This document shows, piece after piece, positions 24,245-35,918 of a stretch of DNA of 64,000 bases. How positions within the stretch are numbered: the first letter of the stretch is position 1; each line of letters starts with the position of its first letter. The stretch is from Impatiens glandulifera (lineage: Eukaryota; Streptophyta; Magnoliopsida; Ericales; Balsaminaceae), in contig NW_025919337.1 in NCBI RefSeq assembly GCF_907164915.1, positions 62,001 through 126,000 on the forward strand, given 5' to 3'. The translations under genes were made by a program, and so were the position numbers. Below the pieces are notes generated by a model, which was not told the origin of the DNA, ran no database searches, and saw only the letters and a list, made by a program, of their open reading frames with translations.

Positions 24245-25391
24245 CGGTCAAATATTGTATGACTTTTTTTCGTTTGCAAAGGGTTAGAACCTATCGCTTA
24301 ATGAACTAAGTCTCACGCTACAGGGGGTCCGACGCGAAATTCTTATACCTCTCATCAAACGTTTTCCAAGTGTATGAATCTGCTGGATGTCTCAACATAT
24401 CACCTTCACCTTTAACTTCCTTGTGTCATCTCATCATTGGAGCGGTCTTAGAGAACATGTACATCCTTTATTGTCTTGATATTAGAGGAAAATATCTTAA
24501 CACCTTAGTGGGCATAAATTTTCTATTTTGCTTCTTCCAAACTACACCGATTGTTTGATCGACTTTCCATCTAGAAAGGCCACAAACTCTGCAAGACTCC
24601 AAATTTTTGTCGTTCTTCCAAAATAGCATGCAATTGCTTTTGCATGCATCTATCTTCTCATAGTTAAGCCCAATATCTATTATGAACTTCTTACATTCGT
24701 AGTATGAATTTGACAATTGAGCGTCCATTGGTAATAAGTCCTCTTTAAGTAGACGCAACAACATATTGAATAAAGCATGTGTCCATTGTCCAACATTATT
24801 TATGTGGAGGAGTTTCAAAAGTGTTGATGATTTGGTTATTCATGCACCTTCATATAAAGGTCGTTTAGAATTATCGAGCAATTTATAGAATCTTTGCGCA
24901 TCCTCGACTAGTTCATCGTTGCTCGGGCTAGCATTAACGTTGGAGAACATATCGTGTATAAAATCTTGCATATACGGTTCTTCACTGACCATATTATTCA
25001 TGTTCGGTGAAATTGTGACTTCCGACACCACTTCATCATCAACGTCATCAACATCGTCATCATCGTCATCGTGATCATCATCATTATCATTAGCATAAAT
25101 CACGTTAGTAGTACTCCTCCTTTCTCCATGACAATACAAGAATTCATAATTTACATTTATTCCTTAAACGATGAGGTGAGTCTTCACATCGACTATATCC
25201 ATTAAAATCGTGTTCAAACATTTCACGCAAGGACATTTGACTTGATGTCCTCCTGTACTACTCACTGCAAATTGTCGGAAGTGGTCAACTCCTTCCTCAT
25301 ATTTTGGATGATCTCGACGTAAGCTAATCCAAGTTTTGTCGGGTACTTCCATTAGATGAGTTTCTTTCACCAAAATGTACAATAACTTCAT
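24245..25391 (-). pseudogene. CACTA (En/Spm, TNP2-type) transposase fragment
   Basis: Reading leftwards from 25391, the frame gives a transposase-associated zinc domain (WISLRRDHPKYEEGVDHFRQ, then CPCVKC). An acidic Asp-rich stretch follows, then YKLLDNSKRPLYEG, SYYECKKFIIDIGLNYEKID, CRVCGLSRWK and LRYFPLISRQ, the conserved order of TNP2-like transposases. In-frame stops lie at 25164 (TAA), 24840 (TGA) and 24468. Similarity continues, broken by more stops and a frameshift, to about 24245. The catalytic core is missing, so this is an N-terminal relic. Confidence 0.8.
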
Positions 25392-25495
25392 ACTAATTTC
25401 ACCAAATTTCAGAAAATTAAGTAATAATTCTCCTTACAATGTCACCCAAATTGAACTAATAATAATCATTCAACAAAAATTACAAACTAATTTCA

Positions 25496-25548
25496 CCAAA
25501 TTTCAGCCAAATTTCAACCAAATTTCAGCCAAATTTCAGCCAAATTTC
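25496..25548. repeat. Short tandem 'ccaaatttcag' repeat
   Basis: About five imperfect 11-bp units. The flanking 25380..25730 otherwise shows no gene. Confidence 0.8.
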
Positions 25549-25799
25549 ATAATAATAATTCATACAAAGTTCTCAAATTTTAAGCCAATTGAACTAATTT
25601 CACAACAACTTAACACAAAATTCACAATAACTTCATACAAAGTTCACAAAATGTACAATAACTTGAATTCTAAGGAAATTGGTGGATTAAATATTCTTGT
25701 CTTTATGAAAAATAATGCATTATAGTTTTTTTTATAAAGTACTTATTTTTTTATATTCATCTTGTTATTTAAAAAAAATGTAATAAAAAAGATTTTAGG

Positions 25800-26770
25800 T
25801 AATCTATAAATTTTGATATTTTTTATTCACCTTTTACTTTTTTATTATTTATTTTTCAAATATTTTAAAAAATATTTTAATTTAAATTCTTTTTATCAAG
25901 TATAAACAAAGTCTATTTTATATTTTATTTTAATAAATTTTAAAAATTATTATGATGATAACCATGACAAATTAATTTAAAAATGATAAATAATCTAAGT
26001 TAAAAAAATTTTATATTTTGAAAGAATTTATGTAATATGATTTACAAATTTAATTAATAAAAAAATCATTTTTATTCACTTTTTACTTATTTGTTTTTCA
26101 ATCATTTCAAAAATTATTTTAATTACAATTATTTTTATTAAATATAAACATAATCTATTTTATTTTTTACTTTAACAAAATTTAAAAAATATTGTGATAA
26201 TAATTATGACAATGTTATTCTTAAAATGGTAAATTATTTAAGTTAACAAAATTTTATAATTTGAAAGAATTTATGTAATATAATTTACAAATTTAATTAA
26301 TAAAAAAATTATTTTTATTCACCTTTTACTTATTTATTTTTCAAACATTTAAAAAATTATTTTTATTAAATATAAACAGAATCTATTTTATTTTTACTTT
26401 AATAAATTTTAAAAATTATTGTGATAATATTATGACAATATTATTCTTAAAATGATAAATTATCTAAGCTAACAAAATTTTATAATTTAAAAAAATTGAT
26501 GTAATATGATTTAAAATTTAGTTAATAAAAAAATATTTTTATCCACTTTTTACTTATTTATTTTTCAAACATTTTAAAAATTATTTTAATTAAATATAAA
26601 AAGATTTTATTTTATTTTTTACTTTAATAAATTTTAAAAATGATTGTGATAATATTATGACAATATTATTCTTAAAATGGTAAATTATCTAAATTAACAA
26701 AATTTTATAATTTAAAAAAGTTTATGTAATATGATTTACAAATTTAATTAATAAAAAAATATTTTTTTCT
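25800..26770. repeat. AT-rich tandem array, four to five units of about 220-240 bp
   Basis: The landmark 'aattaataaaaaaat' or a variant recurs near 26052, 26296, 26520 and 26747. The order of 'ttcaaacattt', 'tattgtgataata' and 'atgtaatat' motifs is preserved in each unit. The array lies 0.6-1.6 kb upstream of the Argonaute gene. 26771..27270 is AT-rich with nothing recognised. Confidence 0.75.
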
Positions 26771-27275
26771 TATCTTTTCATCTAATTTTCACTAAAATAT
26801 ATTTAATAATTTCAATTATATTCTTTTAATAAATAAAAATTTAAAAAATTAACTGTTTTTATGACCTTTATATTAATATGATTTTTTTCTATGATTTTAA
26901 TAATTTTGACGGTAAAAAAAAATAAAAAGAATTATTGTAATATAATATAATCTATAAATTTGATAAAAAAAAGTTTATTTTATTTTATTTTTTTATTTAT
27001 ATTTTACTTAAACAGATTTTAATTATAAATTTTATAATAAATTCAAATAAATCTCTTTTAACTTTTTAAGTATTACAAGAAAATCTTACTTTTCTATAAA
27101 GAAATCTAACTTTTTTATTTACATTTTAGATTATTTTAATTTACATTTTATAAATCTCTTTTAACTTTTTATTACTTTTTTAGAAAAAAATCTAAAGATT
27201 ATTTTTTAAAATATAGACCTATAGATTATTTTCTAAATATGGACAAAAACATATTAATTTTTTTTTTAATTATTT

Positions 27276-27287
27276 GTATATATATTT
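27276..27287 (+). promoter_or_regulatory. Candidate TATA box of the Argonaute gene
   Basis: 'gtatatatattt' is followed by the pyrimidine-rich run 'ccctccattcttcttcattt' and lies about 120 bp before the ATG at 27402. This is a typical plant core-promoter layout, but the region is AT-rich, so chance is possible. Confidence 0.35.
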
Positions 27288-27401
27288 CCCTCCATTCTTC
27301 TTCATTTCAGTACCTGTATTTTCAAACACAACTCATCCTCTAGTTTTCTTTCTCTCATTCACAGTTCAATCGAATACCTATTCACTTTTTTTTTTGCAAA
27401 A

Positions 27402-30400
27402 ATGTCTGGAAGAATTGGAGGACGCGGAGGTCTAAGAGGTCAATTTGACCGTACTGATCAGCCTTTACCGCAAGCCGGACGTGGACGTGGACGCTTTGGA
27501 GGAGGAACAGGTCAATCAGACCGCACCGATCAACTTTTACCGCAATCCAGACATGGACTTGGACGCGTCGGAGGAGGAAGAGGTCCATACCGCTCCTACG
27601 TACCTGTACTGTCCTCTGCCTCTTCTTCATCTGCAGATTCCTTAGCTGCAGATGTGGAAATGAAGCTTAACTTAGCTTCACTTTCTAGAGCTGTTGAGAC
27701 TCTGCAAAAGTTGTCCCCCACTTTTGAGACTCGGTCTCTTACACCTTTGACAGCGACAACCAGACTACCGGATAGACCAGGTTTGGGTAGAGCCGGTAAG
27801 AAGATCTCAGTCCGAACCAACCATTTTCCAGTTCAATCAACTGGACGTGATGTATTTCATTACGATGTGAGTGTATATTATTTGATCGACTCTTGTCATT
27901 TTGTTTTTCATGTGTTTCTTTTGTTTATGTAATCTTTACAATTAAAATGTACAGGTCACAATCACTCCAGAGGTGACATTGAAGAAAGTATGCAGGGACG
28001 TCATGAATACTTTGATCGACTCTAACATGGAGTCGTATCTGGGGAATCGGTTGCCTGCATATGATGGCAGCAAAAACATTTACAGCTTGGGGCCACTTCC
28101 CTTTCAGTCCAAGGACTTCGCGGTGAAACTACTTAAAAAGGATGGAAATAGAAGGTGACTTTTTAGTGTTTAAAATTGCTTAATGTTTCAGATTTGACTT
28201 GAAATTAACAATGGATCTTTCTCGACGCAGGAAGGAGAGTCACTTCAATGTGGCAATTAAGTTTGCTGCTAAAGTTGATCTGTATCAACTTCAAGCATTC
28301 TTACATAGGAAGCAAGGGAATCTTCCTCATGAGACATTGCAAGCTCTTGAGATAGTTCTCCGAGCAACTCCTTCGGTTATGTAAGAACATCATTTTATGC
28401 TTCAATTAGTTTCCTTTATCATAATGTGCTTTTTCTTTTGTTTACCAAATTGAAATACAATTTTGTTGCAGGTACACTGTTGTTGAAAGGTCATTCTTTT
28501 CACCAAGACTTGGTGCAAAGGGGAAATTGGATGGTGGCCTTGAGTATTGGCAAGGGTTCTACCAAAGCCTACGACCAACTCAAATGGGGCTCTCGCTGAA
28601 TATTGGTATGTAGCTTTAGTACCCCATAAACATGTTTTACATTTGTACTAACTCAGCATCTAATTTTTATTTTTTAGATATATCAGCAAGGGCTTTTTTT
28701 GACCCCATCCTCGTGACAGAATTTATTCAGCAGTATCTTCACATCGGAGATCTGTCCAGGCCATTATCTGATCAAGACTGTAAGAAAGTAAGTTTCAACT
28801 TTATCTTAGATTTGTATGAATGTTTGAGTGTAAACTTAACAATGATCATAACTCACTTAAATGTGTTAATATTCTTTTTTCAGATTCTGAAGGTCTTGAA
28901 AGGTGTGACTGTGAAAACGACTCACCTGAAGAATGTCATGAGCAAAAAGATAGTTCGTCTATCTCAACAACCAATTGGTGAACTGATGTAAGTTATTTTT
29001 GCATACGATCATATCTTGTTTAAATCTATTTTCTCTTTCCAACTGTCCGTTCTCACTTTTCAATCTTGCTCTTGTATAGGTTCACGTGTGATGACGGTGT
29101 TCAAAAGAAGTATGTGGTCCAATACTACTTAGAAAGGTACCGTATCACACTTAGGTATCCTTCCTTACCTGCAATGCAGTATGGAAGTGATTCCAAGCCT
29201 ATTTATCTGCCATTGGAGGTACTTACTACTTGAACTGATCTTTATTTTATGCTATAGTCTTTATTTTCCTTAGTTATCTTTGTTTATTATTTTTCAAAAA
29301 CTCATTTCCTTTATTTTGATGACACTGTAGCTGTGCAAAATCGTGGAGGGGCAGAGGTATACAAATAAGTTGAATGAGAGGCAGGTAACCACTCTTTTGA
29401 TGGCTACCTGTCAAAGACCAGTGCATAGGGAACAAAACATCAGACAGGTACTTTTGTATCCATGCATTTTGTATCTATTGAACCTAATCTTTCAATGTTT
29501 TTTTATTTGTTAGTTATTTAGTCCTTTTAATGATAATTTTCTTCTCCAGATGGTCAGGCAAAACGATTACAACAATGACAAGTTCGTGAACGAATTTGGG
29601 TTGCATATACAGCCTGAACCTACAGTGGTTGAAGCAAGACTTCTTCCACCTCCTATGGTAATTCTTTAGTCTTGTAATTATTTGGTTTATGTTTCTAATC
29701 TTTAATAAAATTATTGCGCTGGTTATTGCAGCTCAAATATGATGGGTCACAAGAGGCTCCAAGTGTGGGGCAATGGAATATGTTGAACAAGGTATTGTTT
29801 TACTTGAATGTGTGCGCGCATACCACCTCCCATTTTATATTGTAGAGTAATCATTTGTCTTCTTTATGTTTAATATGTTCTTATTGTGGCAGAGAATGTT
29901 TAACGGGGCCAAGATAGATTTCTGGACCTGTGTCAACTTCTCAAAAATGAACCAAAATCAGGTTGGCCAGTTCTGTTGGGACTTGGTGCAAACGTGCATA
30001 AGTAAAGGGCTGGTATGTATTCTTTCCATCTCATCTCGAACTTGTACATCTTATATATCTTATGAGAACCTATCCTTAAGTGCATGAACTCTCTCTTGCA
30101 GAAATTCAATACGGAACCGCTGATTCCCATCCATTCAACCAATCCTAAACACATTGGAAGGGCACTAACCAGCATCCACTTGCGATGTAATGAGCAGCTC
30201 ACAAAGATGAAGGCAAAAGGCAGACATCTTCAGTTGTTGCTCGTCATATTGCCAGAAGTTTCTGGTTCATATGGTAACATTTTGAAGAATTATTTTAGTT
30301 AAGTGTATATATTGTGCAAACCTCCTAACTAACATTGTTGTTCTTACAGGGATAATTAAAAAGGTCTGTGAGACAGAACTGGGCATTGTCTCTCAATGCT

Positions 30401-32236
30401 GCCAGCCTAGGCATGTTCTTAAGAGGACTTTGCCGTATCTTGAGAATATCACTCTGAAGATTAACGTCAAGGCATGTTTTAACTTTTATAATGCTGTTAG
30501 AAAAGAAAGACTAGAAGTTCTCAATTGAGTTGATTAATGTCATTCAACACATGCTAATTGAATGTTTGTTAAATGTCAGGCTGGAGGACGCAACACCGTG
30601 CTTGCGAGTGCGTTCGAGAGAAAATTGGATTTTGTCTCGGATATGCCCACCATCATCTTTGGCGCTGATGTCACTCATCCTGCTCCGGGAGAGGATTCAA
30701 GCTGTTCAATTGCAGCAGTAAGATGTGTTGATAATAGTTTGATTTTGTTTCTATCTACAATTATTGGGTTGTTAAAATATAGGTTTATATTTTCAGGTGG
30801 TTGCTTCGATGGACTGGCCTGAGGTAACCACTTACAAAGGACTGGTCTCTGCTCAAAGGCATAGAGAGATAATCATCAGTGACCTCTATAAAGAGGTTGA
30901 TGATCCTATAAGGGGGAGAGTTAAAAGTGGGATGATCAGGTAAAAACAAATATTAGATACAAATTTTTTTTCACTTATTTTTTTGTTTTTTTGTGGAAGT
31001 AAAAAATATCTTGTTTGATTTTTGGGGACTTTGTAGGGAGATGTTGATTTCGTTTATGCAGTCCACTGGTCATAAACCACATAGAATAATATTCTACAGG
31101 TAAAAATTGTATCTGCTCTTGCATTTTGCATTTTTGTGCTTAAATTAAGTTACTAATAATATATGTTGTTTAAATGCAGAGATGGTGTTAGCGATGGGCA
31201 ATTCAGCCATGTTTTGCTCTATGAGGTTGATGCAATTCGGAAGGTAGTTTTTACTTTTAATATGGCTATATATATATGTGATTGTTGTTTTTATTGGTAT
31301 GGTGAGTTGAAAAATACATGTTTGGTGCAGGCATGTTCTTCTCTGGAAGAAAATTACCTACCGAGGATCACATTTGTGGTTGTACAGAAGAGGCATCACA
31401 CTCGCCTCTTCCCAATGACTCATGGCGACAGACATTCAACCGATCGGAGTGGAAATGTTTTGCCAGGTAATATTATTGGTTGTGGTTTGTCATTGGTAAT
31501 GGGTTGGTTAATATAAATACTAAATCTGATTGATTGGATCTTCATATGTAGGTACGGTTGTTGATACAAAGATTTGTCATGTAAGGGAGTTTGACTTCTA
31601 TCTATGCAGTCATTCGGGTATCCAGGTAACTACTAAAAAAAATTGATTAGATACTTTTTATTGGTTGAATATATATGAAGCAAGCACTAAGATATTTGGT
31701 AAAAAACTGAAACAGGGAACAAGCCGGCCAACACATTACCATGTGTTGTTTGATGAGAATGACTTCAGTGCAGATGCATTGCAAGGACTCACTAACAGCT
31801 TGTGTTACACGTAAGTGGTGTTTTAATAGTTAATCCTAACCTATATTGTTGTAATTACGTAATACTAATTAATTTGGTGTTTCTTTTTCAGCTATGCGAG
31901 ATGCACTAGATCGGTGTCTATAGGTTTGTCTTTCTAGCTAACTCAACAACTAAATTTATGTTATATGATCAATCAATCATTATTCTTATGGTTTGATTTC
32001 TTTGATGTGAAGTTCCTCCTGCTTACTATGCTCATCTTGCTGCGTGGAGGGCACGCTATTATGTGGAAGGTTACGTGGAAGGTGGCGTGGAAGGTGGCGT
32101 GGAAGGTGATGTGGAAGGAGATGGAGCTGATGCTGAATCCACTAGTGTCAGAGTGAACACAAGGGAAGGGGATGCAGTTGTTCGGCCTTTACCTAATGTT
32201 ATGGATAATGTAAAGCAATTTATGTTTTACTGCTGA
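27402..32236 (+). CDS. AGO5: Argonaute protein, AGO5-like (AGO1/5/10 clade), 22 exons, 989 aa
   Basis: Small-RNA-guided silencing protein. Exons: 27402-27866, 27955-28154, 28231-28380, 28472-28605, 28678-28787, 28884-28987, 29080-29218, 29331-29447, 29550-29657, 29732-29791, 29893-30012, 30102-30273, 30350-30471, 30580-30717, 30797-30939, 31037-31099, 31180-31243, 31331-31466, 31552-31625, 31716-31810, 31892-31923, 32013-32236. All phases join; the total is 2970 nt. Domains: RG-rich N-terminus (1-65), N domain (about 130-300), PAZ (about 330-445), MID (about 550-670; [20 protein letters not shown]), PIWI (about 690-945). Catalytic positions, aligned without gaps to Arabidopsis AGO1 D762/E803/D848/H988: Asp697 (FGADVTHP), Ile738, Asp783 (FYRDGVS), His923 ([10 protein letters not shown]). 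The glutamate finger is therefore replaced. Intron 13 is GC-AG; the others are GT-AG. The MID loop (LPEVSGSYG) and short N-terminus favour AGO5 over AGO1 or AGO10. AGO5 members act mainly in germline and reproductive silencing. No internal stop or frameshift was seen, so I call it intact. Confidence 0.93.
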
Positions 32237-32696
32237 ACAACATTGTAATAAGATTTTTGTTGTAATATTAGTTTTTTATTGTTGTTGTTGTTAAAGTATT
32301 AAATGGTGGATAGTTTAGATATGAAATAGGATGTATGTGTTAATAGTTTTGTAATTTTTATGGGGGGTTTTCTAGAAAGATTGTAACTATTTCATGACCC
32401 CTTTTAGGGACAAATATTGTTATAAAAGTTGTGTTTACAGTTAGTTTTTACTTATTTTGTGTTTTTTATTTCCTTCTTTACTTTTATTAAGTTTTAACTC
32501 ATGATTGATTAGGCTTTACATCAAAATATTTGTCAATTACATTACATTTTGATGGTATCTATATGTTTTAGTATTTAGTTTGGATGTGTCATCACCTTTT
32601 CCACTAAGGTTTTGGATTGCCGAATTCAGTAAGTCATCTCACATCTATATTGGATTAGCATTTCTCGATCGACAGACACACCGGTTTTGGATTCCA
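32237..32696 (+). other. Probable 3' UTR and downstream region of the Argonaute gene
   Basis: T-rich sequence follows the stop, with 'gtaataaga' at about 32246 as a possible near-upstream polyadenylation signal and 'tgttgttgttgttaaag' after it. No other gene was seen. Confidence 0.35.
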
Positions 32697-33113
32697 TTTT
32701 AGTATTTTCAATCTTTTTTTTAACTTAACTCCTTAATTATTTGAATTGATGACCAATGATGTGCATTCAATAAATCAAGGAGTAGAGTTATAAAAAGAGA
32801 ATGAAGAGATTGCGAAAATTACTAAAACATACGACATCCCAAATGGAGTATAACAGAGATCCTTATGTTCATACAGGGTAAAAAACATGACAGAAAGTCT
32901 GAAGAAAAAGAAATAACATAATTTTAATACATTTTCTGCATCAAATCAGACTGAACCAAAATGGGAAGTCGTTACATCCTTCTACAAAAGAATGACATGA
33001 AAATGAAAACACTTGAATGCTAGAAAAGATGGAATAAGATAATTGTAGGTTTCAAGAAAATAAAAACAAAAAATTGGTAATAAATGAAGTGGCTAAATCA
33101 TTCAGGAATATTT
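32697..33113. repeat. Direct repeat, right copy, downstream of the Argonaute gene
   Basis: Partner of 23341..23762 in the same orientation, with a few percent divergence. The pair brackets the CACTA relic, the AT-rich array and the Argonaute gene (9.35-kb spacing). Confidence 0.85.
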
Positions 33114-33399
33114 TAATTTTGTTAATAAATGAAGAGGCTAAACATAATGGATGAAGATTTAGAGAGTCCTTGACTATTTTAATTTTGAAATATCCGAGAA
33201 CCACTTTGATAAATGAAAGGAGAAATGAAAAATACAATGACAAACAAAGTAGAAAGATAAATAGAAAGAAAGAAATCTAAATCTATTTGTTTCCTAGTTG
33301 TGTTTATTTTTTGGATAGCATTACTTTAATAAATGAAAAAGGTATTAAAAAATGCAACAATGACTAGCAAAATATACAGTTATGCAATTAACTGAATAA

Positions 33400-34830
33400 A
33401 ACAAATGGAAATCAAGAAATCTTAACCTATTTGAAACAGAAAACAAGTTAATGAAACCAAAATAAAGTTAGGCAAGTCATTCTTACCAATTTTCTCAATC
33501 AACACTTGAGTTTAAATATGAGACTTTTAGCCTAGTGTTAACTTGGTTCTAGGTGTATATATAGAAGCTTTAATTTTAATTATTGGAGCACTTCACAATC
33601 AAGTTTTTATTCACACTGTCATATTCATTTTTCATGCTTTATCAAACACTTATATATTTTTTCGGTCCAAATCTCATAAGAAATGCAACAAAAGAGAATA
33701 TGAGAATGCTTAAGAAGAGACTCTTTCATTCAGTTTCTACAATGTTTATTAAACTTTGTATATTGCATAATGTTGCAAAATTGTTATTTTGGTAATTAAG
33801 ATGCATATATCAACTAAAATAATTGAAAGTTAACAAAAGAAGAAACATTCTAACAAGTCTGTAATAAAATATCTTATTTTTGTTTTTCCAGATTTAGGTA
33901 TGAAAAAGAATAAACTAGTATATTGTTCAAAAGAAACAACATTTTAGGAGGCATGAAAAAAATAAGGTTATTTGAGAATGAAGAACTCAACATGGAGTTT
34001 GAGAGTATCAATGGTCTTGGTCAAATAAAGACACTGAAATTACATTTTGAAGCAAAACAATGAAAAAATCAATGAACAGGGTAACAATTTGGTTGATGCT
34101 TTAAACAAAATAGGAGATGCCCTTAGAAGGATTGCAGACAAACTAATGACTTGGTTGCAACCAAGATTTTATCATTTTCATTAATTTTTTTTAAAGAGAT
34201 TGTTTGCTTCAAAATGTGATTTCAGTGAGTGTGTTCTGACTTTGACAAAGACCATTGATCAACTCAGACATCATGTTGAATTATTCACTCACATTCTCAA
34301 ATAACATTATTCTTTTACATGCCTCATAAGATTCTGCTCATTTTGGACAGTTTATTAGTTTATTCTTTTTCATACCTTGAACTAGAAAAGAAAAATAATT
34401 TTTTTTATTAAATAGAAATTCTACAACATAATACAATGTATAAAATTTAGGAAACATTGTAGAAACTAAATGAAAGAGTATCTTCTAAAACATTCTCATA
34501 TACATGTTGTATTTGTTTATGAGATTTGTACTAAAAAATGTAAAAGTGTTTGATATAACAAAAAAATGAAAATGATAATGTGAATCAAAACTTGATTGTG
34601 AAGTGCTCAAATAATCAGAGTAAAAGTGGTTATATATACACCGAGAATCAAGTTAACTCTAGGCTTAAAGTGTCATATTTATTTTCAAGTACTAATTGAG
34701 ATTTTTTTTAAGAATTATTTGCCTATTTTTGTTTGGGTTTCATAACTTTTTTTTATTTCAAATAGGTTAAAAATCAAGTTAACTTTAGACTAAAGTGTCA
34801 TCTATATGCTTTCCATTTTATTTGACTTAG
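33400..34830. repeat. Large imperfect inverted repeat (about 1.4 kb)
   Basis: The left arm, about 33400..34060, pairs with the right arm, about 34190..34830. Examples: 'gagcacttcacaatcaagtt' (33585..) against 'aacttgattgtgaagtgctc' (34590..), and 'gaaaaagaataaacta' (33902..) against 'tagtttattctttttc' (34357..). The roughly 130-bp spacer has a short open stretch reading NLVDALNKIGDALRRIADKL. Divergence between the arms is perhaps 15-25 percent with indels; the right arm has an extra internal repeat near 34770. No target duplication was identified. It could be a fold-back transposon or an inverted duplication. Confidence 0.8.
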
Positions 34831-35557
34831 AACCAATTTATTATATTCTGAAAGATTAATTAGGTTAATGTACATGGGAGTTAAGTCATAAACTAGTTTT
34901 AAAGAACATGTAAGTTGACATATATCATAACCTAGACGCTTAATTGTCTTTTTTTTCTTTAAATATTAAAACTTCATTAATAAATAAGATTGTCCAACAA
35001 ACATGAAGAAGAAAGACTTAAACCTATAACGTATCAATTCAAAATTGATGTCAAAAGACCAATCTACTAAAAGTATAAAACTATGAATGAGAAAATTGAT
35101 CAATTTAACCTCTAAATTGATGGATGTCTCTATCTTAACCATGGATTACCAATTAACACAAGTCTTTTTCAAAAAAAATAATCCGTTCAATCTTCAAGGT
35201 TTAGACATATCGTTGTTTAATTTGTTAATAAGTTAAATATTGCGTTTATTTACATGCAAAAGAGGTTATTTCTATAGATTGGTATGTGATAAGACTTTAC
35301 TTGGAATTTTATTAGTCAATTTTATCATTTTCCTAACTTTAGAAAATGCATTATTAAATTTTGTTTTCAAAATATTGCTCCAATGCCATTCAAATCAACA
35401 TTATATGCATCCATGTAATCAATCAATTTTGGACAAATCAACGTAGTTAATCAACACATTCAAACTCAAGAATAGCAGCAATTTATCAATAAAAGAATTA
35501 GAAATCAATTACACTGAACTAAAACAAGATTTTCATTTAAATTATCATGCATGTAAT

Positions 35558-35918
35558 TGACACCGAGAAATTAGAGAGATATGAAGTAACACAAGAAATC
35601 AATCGATACTCTTCACTCTAGGAATCCACCAAAAGAGTTTAGAGCAAGATAAATAGAAGATAAACTTCTAAACAAGCTTAAAGCTTAAAGTAATTATTAT
35701 ATCAAAAGTGAGTTGTCTTTCACGATTACAAAAAGGCCTACAAATAGGCAAAACTAAGAAGTTGGAACAACTCTCCAAAAAGAAGTAAATAAACTTTATT
35801 ACTAGATAATTAAATATTATGACGGTCGATCTCCAAAAGTGACTATTTGAATTCTACCACACTTCATTAATTTGATCTTATCTTCTTGACTTCTAGAGAC
35901 TTCCCAATTCCAGCATCA
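35558..35918 (-). repeat. 3' LTR of the gypsy element
   Basis: 361 bp. It differs from the other LTR at two positions (35607, 35883) with no indels. Confidence 0.95.

Noticed and set aside
25375..25725. 116-codon frame rich in Asn, Phe and Gln
   Set aside because: Produced by the AT-rich 'ccaaatttcag' tandem repeat.
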